A stretch of 57,753 bases of DNA, from positions 1-57,753 of the forward strand of contig VMSR01000215.1 of NCBI GenBank assembly GCA_013792075.1, written 5' to 3'. Positions within the stretch are counted from its first letter, which is position 1. Each line of letters starts with the position of its first letter. Below are positions 17,425-26,264 of the stretch, in pieces. The notes under the pieces are model-generated. The model was not told the DNA's origin and did not search any database. It worked only from the letters and a program-made list of their open reading frames with translations. The translations under genes were made by a program, and so were the position numbers. This DNA comes from Desulfobacula sp. (lineage in GTDB: Bacteria > Desulfobacterota > Desulfobacteria > Desulfobacterales > Desulfobacteraceae).

Positions 17425-17766
17425 CTATCTGGGCGACCAGAGAACCATTCTCGGCTTTTGTTCAAGTTTTTTGGCAAGCTCCTGAAAGCTGCCGTATGTC
17501 AGACAATTTGCCATGCAATGCTTGACACAGGTTGGATCGAGTCCTTCCCGGGTCCGTTTGGAGCACAAAACACAAAGCTCGGTGGGGAAGGGCAGAAATG
17601 TCAGATACGCTTTGCCCTTGGGCAAATCCTGTACAATTTCCATTATCTTTATACCGCTTAACGGGGCTTCCCAGCCATGTTCCTGGCAACAGGCAACGGT
17701 GCAGGCAAAGCATCCCGTACAATACTCATAATCGATGAGAAGTCCGTTCTTGCTGGATTTAGACAT
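17425..17766 (-). CDS. Small ferredoxin-type electron-transfer subunit of the adjacent molybdoenzyme
   Basis: The 113-residue protein carries two cysteine sets. One is CTGCFACTVAC near residue 16. The other starts at CVLC and continues, after an 11-residue spacing, with CVKHC and then ANC. They resemble the [4Fe-4S] sites of DMSO-reductase-family beta subunits but in a truncated, two-cluster protein. The start at ATG 17766 is chosen because GGAGGT precedes it and because it overlaps the stop of the molybdoenzyme gene by 8 bases, showing translational coupling. An upstream frame extension to 17823 would run into that gene and has no ribosome site. It most likely passes electrons to or from the molybdoenzyme. 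Its partner is unknown. Confidence 0.8.
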   Translation of the reverse strand: MSKSSKNGLLIDYEYCTGCFACTVACCQEHGWEAPLSGIKIMEIVQDLPKGKAYLTFLPFPTELCVLCSKRTREGLDPTCVKHCMANCLTYGSFQELAKKLEQKPRMVLWSPR

Positions 17767-20200
17767 TCTTGACCTCCACACTTTCTTTGCGGATACTGCA
17801 GAGCAGATGTTTAATGGGGGCACCCAGGCCGTCCTCTCCCTGTTCCCCCATGGGAATCAGCATGTTGATATTGGATTCAAAGGTGTGAAACAAGGGGTCC
17901 TCTTTCTTCTCCGGAAACCACCAGCCATGGGCGGCCATGACCATCCAGGGCGGAACAATTTTTGTCACCTTGGCCTTGAACCGGGCCTTTCCCATCCAGT
18001 TTTCAAGAACCACCCATTCTCCGTTGGAGATGGCGTAAAGCGTTGCCGTATCCGGGTGAATTTCCACAACCGGGTCGGGGTCAAGGGCTCTCAGCCACGG
18101 GATATTGCGATGCTCTGCGTGAAAGAATGCAGGGGACCTTCTGCCGGTACTCAAGATCAAAGGATAGTCTTTGAAAAGGTCCGGCCGTGAAACGGGTGTA
18201 AAGGGCGGTTCCTTAAAATAAGGGGTGGCCCTGAGATTCCATTCCTCCCTTAAAGTAGCATACAATTCGAATTTTCCCGACGGGGTGGCAAACCCGGGTT
18301 TTTTGTCTGATCTCAACAATCCCTTTTCATGCCGCCGATAGGGCCGGGACGCGCTATTTTCCGGTGGAAGGGCCCATCCTTTTTCAGAAAGCGTTTTAAA
18401 ATTCATTCCGGACGGTTTGAGAATTTCATCAAAGAGCGCATGGATGGTATCCCACTTAAAATCCGGATCAAATCGCTTGGACAATTCAAAATTGATCTCT
18501 ACATCCGGCCGGCACCCCTCCACGGTCATGGCCTTGTTAATGGTCTGCAAGGGCACCCACCAGGACCTTACCCCGTCTTTTTCAAGAAAGGTGGCAGCTG
18601 GCAGGATAATATCGGCATACCGCAGGGATGGGGTCATGAACAGGTCCACACCGACAATGAAATCCAGTTTTTCAAAGGCTTTCTGCCATTGTTTCGGATC
18701 AAGGCCGATGCCGGATAGCGGATTGCAGGTCTGCATCCAGAGCCCCTTAACAGGGTAGGGTTTTTCACTGAAAATCTGTTCCATGACCTTGTCGGTCTGG
18801 CAGCGCCAGATAAACTTATTGAACGGGCCGTAGGCATCCTTACCGATTCGGGGGATGTCCTGATCCTGATCCTTGAGTTTGATGACGCCTTCGGCACCGG
18901 GAAGGGCATAGGCCACGGCATTAAATGCGGACCGGGTAAAAACATTGCCGCCCGGTACATCCAGATTGCCGGTCAAGGCCCACAGGGCGGCAATGGCATG
19001 GCACAAGGGCGTTATTTCCGGGGTCATGTCGATGGGCACGCCCCAGTGTATGGCAGCAGGCTTTGCCTTTGCATAAAACCGGGCCGCCTTTTGAATCTTC
19101 AGGGCAGGAACAAATGTGATTTCTTCGACTTTTTCAGGTGTATAGGGGGCGCAGCTCTCCTTGAATTTTTCCCATACGCTGGTACAGGTAATTTGTGTGC
19201 CGTCTAAAAGTGTAATATCAAAAATACCGGTAAGTGCAGGAGTGGCAGACGCTTTGCCATAGGCCTGTTCAAGGGTATTCCAGATAACCGGTGTATTTGA
19301 ATCTGTGTCAAACACAACAAAATTTTGATCTGATCCGGTCTGAAAAATATCCGATTCCCGCAAGAGTTTGCCTGTGTCATTTCGGACAAGCCTTGGGGCA
19401 TCGGTCCAGGTTTCAAGAAAGCTCGCATCGTAGAGTTCTTCTTTAATAATGACCTGTAAAAATCCAAGGGCAAGGGCAGCATCAGTTCCGGGCCGGATTT
19501 GGAGCCAGTGTTTTGAGCGGGAAGCAAAAAATGAAAGCCGGGGGTCAATGCAGATGATTTTTGTTCCTTTTTTCATCAGATCGATGATCCAGTGCCCAAA
19601 CAGGTTGTCCGGGCAGGTGGCGGAGATATTATACCCCCAGATGATCATGCATTCGGGTACCTTGTACTCGGGGTTGTCATACCGGCCCGGCAGCCACTGG
19701 GCCGCATCAAACACACAATAATCTCCCTGGACCGTATCCAGGGCAGCAATCCTCGGGCTGTAGCAGGCATTTCCGCTCAGGGCAAACATGACATTGGGGC
19801 TGCCAAAGGCATAGGCCAGCATACAGATCCAGGGACCGATATCCCGGCCTGTTCCCATTGAAAATATCATGCTTTCAGGCCCGAATTCATCCCGGATGCC
19901 TTTCATCCGCTCTTCAATGATATCAAAGGCCTCTTCCCAGGTGATTTCCTCAAATTGGTCCTCTCCCCGTTTGCCCACCCGTTTCAGGGGGGACCTTAAA
20001 CGGTCATGGTGGTCGATATACTGGGTCATGGCAAGGGCTCTGGTGCAGAGGCGGCCCTGGTTCCAGGGATGATCCGGGTCACCTTCCAGTTTGACCAGCT
20101 TGTTGTCCTTGATGTGGGCCAGCACGCCACACCCCCCGTGACATCCCGGCCCTGCTGACCAGGTGGTGGTTCTAACTATTTTTGTTTTGGTTTTTTCCAT
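17759..20200 (-). CDS. Molybdopterin-dependent oxidoreductase (DMSO reductase superfamily), substrate unknown
   Basis: The 813-residue protein is a bis-MGD molybdenum or tungsten enzyme. The N-terminal cluster region has C20 and C24 (CHGGC) and C52 (GRLC), followed by PLKRVGKRGE and the ITWEEAFDII block typical of the superfamily. The likely metal ligand is C146 in LSGNACYSPR. The C-terminal cofactor-binding domain (about 690-800) contains LILSTGRRSPAFFHAEHRN and GEWVVLENWMG. There is no twin-arginine signal, so it should be cytoplasmic. A fourth cluster cysteine is not at its usual CxxC position (residue 17 is Gly). It forms an operon with the upstream IclR gene (25-base gap) and the downstream ferredoxin. 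The substrate cannot be named from sequence. Confidence 0.85.
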   Translation of the reverse strand: MEKTKTKIVRTTTWSAGPGCHGGCGVLAHIKDNKLVKLEGDPDHPWNQGRLCTRALAMTQYIDHHDRLRSPLKRVGKRGEDQFEEITWEEAFDIIEERMKGIRDEFGPESMIFSMGTGRDIGPWICMLAYAFGSPNVMFALSGNACYSPRIAALDTVQGDYCVFDAAQWLPGRYDNPEYKVPECMIIWGYNISATCPDNLFGHWIIDLMKKGTKIICIDPRLSFFASRSKHWLQIRPGTDAALALGFLQVIIKEELYDASFLETWTDAPRLVRNDTGKLLRESDIFQTGSDQNFVVFDTDSNTPVIWNTLEQAYGKASATPALTGIFDITLLDGTQITCTSVWEKFKESCAPYTPEKVEEITFVPALKIQKAARFYAKAKPAAIHWGVPIDMTPEITPLCHAIAALWALTGNLDVPGGNVFTRSAFNAVAYALPGAEGVIKLKDQDQDIPRIGKDAYGPFNKFIWRCQTDKVMEQIFSEKPYPVKGLWMQTCNPLSGIGLDPKQWQKAFEKLDFIVGVDLFMTPSLRYADIILPAATFLEKDGVRSWWVPLQTINKAMTVEGCRPDVEINFELSKRFDPDFKWDTIHALFDEILKPSGMNFKTLSEKGWALPPENSASRPYRRHEKGLLRSDKKPGFATPSGKFELYATLREEWNLRATPYFKEPPFTPVSRPDLFKDYPLILSTGRRSPAFFHAEHRNIPWLRALDPDPVVEIHPDTATLYAISNGEWVVLENWMGKARFKAKVTKIVPPWMVMAAHGWWFPEKKEDPLFHTFESNINMLIPMGEQGEDGLGAPIKHLLCSIRKESVEVKNV

Positions 20201-20225
20201 TTAAAGGCCTGTTTTGTAAGGTGTA

Positions 20226-21002
20226 TTATAATTGTGCGCCCGCAAGCCTGGAAATCATCCGGGCAACGGCTGCAGTCTTCTCCCCAAATTGTTCAAATTT
20301 ATCTTCGGTAAAGGTTCCCACCAGTACAATACCGGCTGCCACTGTAGTGTTGTGATCAAATACCGGCGCGCTGACAGCGGTAATTCCCGGTGTGATCTCA
20401 CCATTGTCAACGGAATAGCCATGTTGACGGCAGAAGATCAACTCTTGTTCAAGTTTTTCCCGGTTAAAGGAATCAATGTCTCCGTGAAAAAAGAGCCGGC
20501 CTGCGTCCAAAATCCGTTGCTGGTCTTTTTTGTCCAAAAAAGAAAAAATCGCCTTTCCATGGGAGCCGTGGGTAATGTGCAGGGACTGATATTGCCGGAT
20601 CGTGATGGAAAGTGTTTCGGTTCCATCATATTTGGCAGCAATATAAAACTGATCGTTGCAGATAATACCAAGCAGGGCGCTGGTTTTGGTTTGATTGGCC
20701 AAATGCTGAAGAGACTCTTTTGCAAGGGCGGAAATATCCAGTTTTTCCTTGGCCTTTTGTGCCAGGGGCAGGAGGGCCGGACCCAGGGAATAGGTTTTGG
20801 TTTTGGCGTCTTTGACGATCAAATCATATTGGGCAAGGGCATTTAAGATAGAGTATCCCTTGCTTTTGTGGATTCCGATTTCATTGCAGATGGCTGTCAG
20901 TCCCATTTCATTGTCGCGGTTTTTCCCAAGGCTGAGAAGGAGTTGGGCAGCCTGTTCCACAGCTGGAGAAAAGGGATTGTAAACAGATTTTTTCTTTTCC
21001 AT
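20226..21002 (-). CDS. IclR family transcriptional regulator
   Basis: The 258-residue protein has an N-terminal winged helix (VEQAAQLLLSLGKNRDNEMGLTAICNEIGIHKSKGYSILNAL) and the IclR effector domain with GSHGKAIFSFL and GYSVDNGEITPGITAVSAPVF. The frame is open to an ATG at 21056, but a near-consensus promoter abuts that codon, so the message should start downstream of it. I therefore choose the ATG at 21002 (MEKKKSVYNPF); its ribosome site is weak. It is the first gene of the unit with the molybdoenzyme and ferredoxin and probably controls that unit in response to a small organic acid or aromatic ligand, as IclR proteins usually do. The ligand is unknown. Confidence 0.88.
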   Translation of the reverse strand: MEKKKSVYNPFSPAVEQAAQLLLSLGKNRDNEMGLTAICNEIGIHKSKGYSILNALAQYDLIVKDAKTKTYSLGPALLPLAQKAKEKLDISALAKESLQHLANQTKTSALLGIICNDQFYIAAKYDGTETLSITIRQYQSLHITHGSHGKAIFSFLDKKDQQRILDAGRLFFHGDIDSFNREKLEQELIFCRQHGYSVDNGEITPGITAVSAPVFDHNTTVAAGIVLVGTFTEDKFEQFGEKTAAVARMISRLAGAQL

Positions 21003-21056
21003 ATGTCTGGCCCGCCACTTTTCAACAATTTCTGTATACAGAACAAGGTTCTGCAT

Positions 21057-21085
21057 ATTAAATCAAATGAAAAATTGTCTGTCAA
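21057..21085 (-). promoter_or_regulatory. Sigma-70-type promoter of the IclR-molybdoenzyme-ferredoxin unit
   Basis: Read on the minus strand, TTGACA (21085-21080) is followed after exactly 17 bases by TTTAAT (21062-21057). This is a perfect -35 box with a good -10 box at ideal spacing. Transcription should start near 21050, inside the region between the two possible IclR start codons. The promoter lies directly downstream of the fdhA terminator. Confidence 0.7.
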
Positions 21086-21086
21086 G

Positions 21087-21121
21087 AAAAAAGCTCCCTG
21101 GTTTTTGACCAGGGAGCTTTT
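21087..21121 (-). terminator. Rho-independent terminator after fdhA
   Basis: AAAGCTCCCTGGT (21090-21102) pairs perfectly with ACCAGGGAGCTTT (21108-21120) around a 5-base loop. On the minus strand the stem ends in a run of six T residues. It starts about 40 bases after the fdhA stop and isolates fdhA from the IclR unit. Confidence 0.88.
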
Positions 21122-21161
21122 CCAGTATGAATCAGGATCTTCGGATTGGTATGGGGTTTTG

Positions 21162-23930
21162 TCAGGCAGAAGCCGGTGCAATATGGATGGCGCAGACCTT
21201 GAATTCGGGTATTTTGGCGGTGGGGTCAAGCTTCCCATTGGTGAGTACATTGGCAGCAGCCTTGGCAAAATGGAAGGGGATAAAAACCGTGCCTTCCACA
21301 GCCTTGGAGGAGACCTTGAGTTTTGCCGTGATTTTTCCCCTTCGGGAGGAAACATCCACCATGGCACCGCTGTCAAGGCCCAGTTTTTGAACATCCTTGT
21401 CAGAAATTTCCACGAAACACTCGGGGGAAAGGCGGTTGAGCCCATCGGTCCGCATGGTCATGGTACCGGTATGGTAGTGGTATAAGACCCTTCCTGTGGT
21501 AAGAATATAGGGATATTCCTCGTCGGTTTGTTCGGCCGGGGGCGTGTGTTCAATGGCATGGAAAAGTCCTTTTCCCCTTGTGAACTGTGCCGTATGCAGG
21601 ATGGGTGTCCCTGCGTGGTCTTCACTGGGACATGGCCAGTGAATGCCGATTTGGTCGATTCTCTCCCAGGTGATGCCTTTGTAGGAAGGGGTTAGGTCGG
21701 CAATTTCCTTGAAAATTTCATGGCTGTTTTCATAGGTCATTTCATAGCCCATCCGGGTGGCAATCTCACAAATTATTTCCCAGTCCCTACGGGCTTCTCC
21801 AGGTGCATCCACAGCTTTTCTCACCCGTTGGACCCTGCGTTCCGAGTTGGTAAAGGTACCGTTTTTTTCTGCAAAGCAGAAGGAAGGCAATACCACATCC
21901 GCCATCCGGGTGGTCTCGGTTTCAAAAATATCCTGAACCACGAGAAACTCCAGATTGCCAAGGGCTTTTCTGGCATGGTTCAGGTCCGGATCCGATACCA
22001 TGGGGTTTTCTCCAATGATAAATAAGGATTTAAATTCGCCTTCATAGGCTTTCTGGACCATTTCCGTTGCCACAAGCCCCGGAGTGGGGGAAAGGTCCGT
22101 GACATTCCAGGCCCGTTCAAATTTAATCCTGGCCTCTTCATTGCCCACCGGCAGGTAGGCCGTGAACACATTGGGCAGGCCGCCCATGTCACAGGCGCCC
22201 TGGACATTGTTCTGGCCCCGCAGGGGATTGACGCCCCCACCGGGTTTGCCCAGGTGGCCGCAGAGCAGGGATAGGTTTGCCAGGGATTTTACATTGTCCG
22301 TGCCGCAGGTGTGCTGGGTAATGCCCATGCAATAGAGGATTGTGGCCGCAGGGGCATTCGCAAATTGTCTGGCCACTTCAATGAGATCCTCTTGTTTGAT
22401 GCCGGTGATCGCTTCAACATAGGCGGGCGTATATTTTTCAACGGTCTCTTTCAGGGCATCAAAGTTTTCGGTTCGTTGCGCAATGAAGTTTTTATCATGG
22501 AGATCTTCTTGGATGATCACATGCATCATGCCGTTGATCCAGGCAATGTCGGTACCGGGAAAAGGCCTGAGCCAGTTATCGGCATGGTCTGCCAGTTTGA
22601 CCCGTCTGGGATCGATGAGATAGAGTTTTTTGCCCTTCAGGGCCGCTCTTTTGACAAAACTGGACAAAACCGGGTGGTTTTCCGTGGTATTGGACCCTGT
22701 GACAAGGATCATGTCGCTTGTTTCAATATCGGCGATGGTGTTTGTCATGGCACCACTTCCGAATGCTGCAGCCAGACCGGCTACGGTGGAGCTGTGTCAG
22801 AGTCGGGCACAATGATCTATATTGTTTGTTTTCAATACAGCCCGGGTAAATTTTTGTGCGATATAATTGTCTTCGTTGGTCACCCGGGCAGAGGTGAGAA
22901 CCCCCAGGGCATCGGAGCCGAATTCATCCTTTATGGCGGTGAACTTTTCGGCCACAAGGGCCAGAGCTTCATCCCAGGATGCCTGGACCTGCTTTCCTTC
23001 CTTTTTAATGAGGGGAAGGGTGAGGCGGTCGGAAGAACTGACAAAATCAAATCCAAAGCGGCCCTTGACGCAGAGGCTTGCATTGTTGGGGGGTAAATTG
23101 ACATCCGCCCCGTCAATTTTTACAATCTGGTTATCCTGGACAAACAGATCCATCTGGCATCCCACGCCGCAAAAAGAACAGGTGGTCCTGACGGTATGGG
23201 TATCCTTAAATCGGTCATCCCGGAAGGCCCTGTCCGGTATCAATGCCCCCACCGGGCAGACCTGAAGACATTCTCCGCAGAAAACGCAATCCGAATCTTT
23301 CAGATGGGCATCATTTTTGGCAATGATTTTAAGGTCCTTGTCGGCATATCCAAATTGGATGGCATTGTTTACCTGGATTTCACAACAGGCTTTCACGCAC
23401 CGGCCACAAAGGATACACCGGGAAAAATCCCGGATAATGAAAGGGTTGGCCCTTTCTGTTTCATATTGGCATTCATTCAGGGGCATGCCCTTTGTTTTGA
23501 CCTGATATCGGTAGGCAAGATCCTGGAGTTCGCAATCTCCCCAGACAGGGCAGAGGTCATTTTTTTGGTCATCCTTTAATACGCCCAGCTGGAAAGAGGT
23601 CCAGTCAATGGTATCAAAATCACGAATGGCACAATTATGGTTTCCCGATGCCAGCATGCGGCTGATATTTTCCCTGCGGGCATTTACGACTCTCGGAGAT
23701 TCTGATGAGACAACCATGCCAATGGCAGCTTTTGTCGCACAGGACTCCACAAGGTCTTTGCTTCCCTTTATTTCAACAAGACAGACTTTGCAGGTATTGG
23801 TTGGGATGGTGTTTTTCAAATGGCAGAGGGTCGGAATATCGATTCTATTCCGCTGGGCTATGTCAAGAATTGTTTCACCAGGTTCAAAGGCCAGACTATT
23901 TTCATTTATTGTTATAATATGGTCTTCCAT
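21162..23930 (-). CDS. fdhA: Selenocysteine-containing formate dehydrogenase, catalytic subunit
   Basis: Two frames separated by one TGA form a single 922-residue enzyme with selenocysteine at residue 378. The sequence reads DHCARL-Sec-HSSTVAGL, the active-site signature of formate dehydrogenases, and stays in frame across the codon. A SECIS hairpin follows. Domains in order are an N-terminal [2Fe-2S] ferredoxin (C36, C47, C50, C64), a His/Cys cluster region (H98, C100, C127, C133), two [4Fe-4S] sites (CILCGRCVKAC, CVFCGECLQVC), the molybdopterin-domain cluster (CSFCGVGC, SLCVKG) and the cofactor-binding domains ending near the C-terminus. AAGGA precedes the ATG at 23930. No signal peptide is present and no NADH-binding subunit is adjacent. 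It is divergent from the RnfB/GltD fusion, its likely redox partner. Confidence 0.93.
22768..22799 (-). promoter_or_regulatory. UGA-Sec codon and bacterial SECIS hairpin in fdhA
   Basis: On the minus strand the TGA codon occupies 22799-22797. Twelve bases later GUAGCC (22784-22779) pairs with GGCUGC (22773-22768) around the loop GGUCU (22778-22774). E. coli fdhF has the same GGUCU apical loop at the same distance of 18 bases from UGA, where SelB binds. Sequence and spacing are seen directly; SelB recognition is inferred from that match. Confidence 0.85.
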
Positions 23931-23980
23931 GGTTTTTCCTTGGATTTATTTATAACATTATCACTTGTTTGTCCCGGACA

Positions 23981-24024
23981 ACGGTATTTAACTACCGTAT
24001 CACCCATATATTGTCAATGTGACA
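23981..24024. promoter_or_regulatory. Two short perfect dyads in the fdhA/RnfB-fusion divergent region
   Basis: ACGGTA-TTTAAC-TACCGT (23981-23998) and TGTCA-ATG-TGACA (24012-24024) are perfect inverted repeats between the divergent starts. The second includes a TTGACA on the minus strand, which could be the -35 box of fdhA, so a protein bound there would affect fdhA directly. They do not match the FNR-type TTGAT-N4-ATCAA box. These are operator candidates only. Confidence 0.4.
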
Positions 24025-24049
24025 GATAAAATAATTTTTATTGATATTG

Positions 24050-24079
24050 TTGACTTTTTATTTTGCTGATGGGTATACA
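24050..24079 (+). promoter_or_regulatory. Candidate promoter of the RnfB-fusion/kinase unit
   Basis: TTGACT (24050-24055) is followed after 18 bases by TATACA (24074-24079). The hexamers match 5 of 6 and 4 of 6 consensus positions. The expected start is about 55 bases before the chosen start codon at 24142. Confidence 0.4.
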
Positions 24080-24141
24080 GTAGTGGATTATTTTACGGGT
24101 GAAAAAAGGCGATAAAGTATTACATGCCACAAGGATATACT

Positions 24142-26214
24142 ATGATTCAGTCGATTATAATGATGGGAGGGTTGGGGATTGCAATCGGTACGGTTCTGGT
24201 GATTGCATCAAAAGCATTTTATGTGTATGAGGATCCAACGGTTGTTGCCATTGATGAGGTGCTTCCGGGTGCCAATTGCGGGGGGTGTGGATTTCCGGGG
24301 TGTAATGCCAATGCCCTGGCCATTGTTGATGGATTGTCCAGTGTGAATTCCTGCGTGGCGGCCGGCAGCGATGTGGCCATGGCCATTGCACAAATCATGG
24401 GTGTTTCCGTTTCCGATAAAGAGCCTGAGTTTGCAGGTCCGGGGTGTTATTATGGCACTGCCGATGCAGACTTAAATTATATCTACCGCGGGGTACAGGA
24501 TTGCCGGGCAGCGGCCATGCTCCTGGGCGGAATGAAGGTTTGCCGAATCGGATGCCTCGGGCTTGGCACCTGTGTGACCGCCTGTCAGTTTGGTGCCCTT
24601 TCCATAGGAAAAGACGGACTGCCCAAGGTGGATCAGGAAAAGTGCACCGGATGCGGCGCCTGTGAAAAAATTTGCCCGAAACATATCATCCGTCTCACCT
24701 CGGTGACCCGGAGAATCATCCGGGAGTATACAAAGGAAGAATGTGTGACTCCCTGCCAGCGGGCCTGCCCTTCGGGCATCAATATACGGGAATATGTTCG
24801 CCTGATAAAGGAAGGCGATTACCATGGATCCCTCCAGGTGATAAAAGAAAGGATGCCTTTCCCCACCGTGATCTCCCGGATCTGTCCGGCCCTGTGTGAG
24901 TTTGATTGCCGCAGGCTCCTTTCGGACGAGTCCGTGGGCATTAATAACCTGAAACGGTTTGTCTGCGATTATGAAATGAACCAGGACAAACGGATTCAGC
25001 CCTATAAGGCTCCGGCCTCTGGCAAAAAAATTGCCGTGATCGGCGGTGGCGTTGAAGGATTGTCTGCTGCTTTTTTCAGCGCCCGGCTGGGCCATGATGC
25101 CACTGTTTTTGAAACAACCGATCACCTGGGCGGTATCCTGCGCAAGGCCATTGCAAGACAGCGCCTGACAATGGATGTTCTGGACTGGGATATCCAGGGA
25201 ATTGTTGACATGGGCGTTCAAGTGAAAACCGGCCGGGAGGCGGGCAGGGATTTTACCATACCCGATTTGCTTGGCAAAGGATATGATGCGGTCTTCATCG
25301 CAACCGGCGGCTGGGATTCCCGGCTTGCACGGGGAGGCGTGGACAAGGCCGCCTCGGTATTCCCAGGGGCATATCTGCTCATCGATCTGCTCAGAAGCAG
25401 TTCCAATGAAGCCATTGTGGTAGACAGCAAGAAAAAGGTGGTGATTGCAGGCGGCGGAAGCGCTTTGCCCGATGCCGTGAAAATACTTCGCGCCAGGGGT
25501 GCCGACACGATCATTGTTATTTCCCGGAAACCGGCGGACCAGTCTTCCTTTGACCGGGAACAAATTGAAGAACTGGCCCTGCAAGGGGTAACCATTATTT
25601 ACAATACCGGTATCACGAGGGTTATGGGAAAAGATCAGGCCTTGACCGGAATTGAGTATATTGAGCTTGACACAGGCGTGAAACATGTTATGGATACAGA
25701 TTCCCTGATCATTGGTTCCGGGCGGTTTCCGGAACTGGTGTTCCGGCCTTTGGTTGATGAGACCCGGGAAGATGAAGTAGCGGAAGAGGGTGGACAACCT
25801 GGAACAAAGGGCGTTGATACCAGTATGCCCTGGGAAGGTGTTGAACTGCAGAAAAAACCAGATGCAAACAGGGAACACGGTCTATTGTCAAAACAGGATG
25901 TTATTTCTGAATACGCTTCTGCCGTTGCTGCCATTAACGGCGGCAGGCAGGCAGCCGTAGCCGTCCATCATTTGATCTACGGCATTGAATTTCAGAATCC
26001 TGTCAACATGATAACCCAGAGATCGGTTCTTCAGGATGTTCGATCCCTGGTTCAAGTAACCCCATCCCCCCGAAATATCCTTGAAATAGCAAGAACCAGA
26101 GAGGTGCGAAAAGATAAATTTTCCACCGGTTTTTCAGTGGAAACAGCCCATGGGGAGGCAAACCGTTGCCTGGGATGCGGGCTTGTCTGTTATGAAAAAT
26201 CAAAGGTGTCCTAA
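24142..26214 (+). CDS. RnfB-like ferredoxin module fused to a GltD/NfnB-like FAD-NAD(P) oxidoreductase
   Basis: One 690-residue chain joins two modules. Residues 1-25 form an N-terminal membrane anchor. Next comes an RnfB-type Fe-S domain (C46, C49, C54 in ANCGGCGFPGC, then C71) and two [4Fe-4S] ferredoxin sites (C134/C138/C144/C148 and C168/C171/C174/C178). From about residue 195 it is GltD-like: the cluster domain (CVTPCQRAC, ICPALCEFDC), the FAD fold VIGGGVEGLSAAFFSARLG and a second nucleotide fold VVIAGGGSALPDAVKILRARG near 432. A terminal CLGCGLVCYEK motif closes it. ATG 24142 is chosen for its AAGGA site at correct spacing; ATG 24124, 18 bases earlier, has none. RnfB normally passes electrons from ferredoxin and GltD/NfnB binds NAD(P)H, so ferredoxin-pyridine nucleotide exchange is inferred. 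Confidence 0.85.
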   Translation: MIQSIIMMGGLGIAIGTVLVIASKAFYVYEDPTVVAIDEVLPGANCGGCGFPGCNANALAIVDGLSSVNSCVAAGSDVAMAIAQIMGVSVSDKEPEFAGPGCYYGTADADLNYIYRGVQDCRAAAMLLGGMKVCRIGCLGLGTCVTACQFGALSIGKDGLPKVDQEKCTGCGACEKICPKHIIRLTSVTRRIIREYTKEECVTPCQRACPSGINIREYVRLIKEGDYHGSLQVIKERMPFPTVISRICPALCEFDCRRLLSDESVGINNLKRFVCDYEMNQDKRIQPYKAPASGKKIAVIGGGVEGLSAAFFSARLGHDATVFETTDHLGGILRKAIARQRLTMDVLDWDIQGIVDMGVQVKTGREAGRDFTIPDLLGKGYDAVFIATGGWDSRLARGGVDKAASVFPGAYLLIDLLRSSSNEAIVVDSKKKVVIAGGGSALPDAVKILRARGADTIIVISRKPADQSSFDREQIEELALQGVTIIYNTGITRVMGKDQALTGIEYIELDTGVKHVMDTDSLIIGSGRFPELVFRPLVDETREDEVAEEGGQPGTKGVDTSMPWEGVELQKKPDANREHGLLSKQDVISEYASAVAAINGGRQAAVAVHHLIYGIEFQNPVNMITQRSVLQDVRSLVQVTPSPRNILEIARTREVRKDKFSTGFSVETAHGEANRCLGCGLVCYEKSKVS

Positions 26215-26264
26215 AAAATGAGAAAAGGCAATCTGGCAGGTAACAATGACAATCGGGAAAGGTT

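Noticed and set aside
22740-22800. Frameshift or pseudogene explanation for the split formate dehydrogenase
   Set aside because: The frame is unchanged across the TGA, the codon is at the catalytic Sec position and a SECIS hairpin follows, so selenocysteine is the better explanation.
24472-25878. A 468-codon minus-strand open frame opposite the RnfB fusion
   Set aside because: Composition is that of an antisense shadow, with no recognisable motifs, and the plus strand encodes clear Fe-S and flavin domains.
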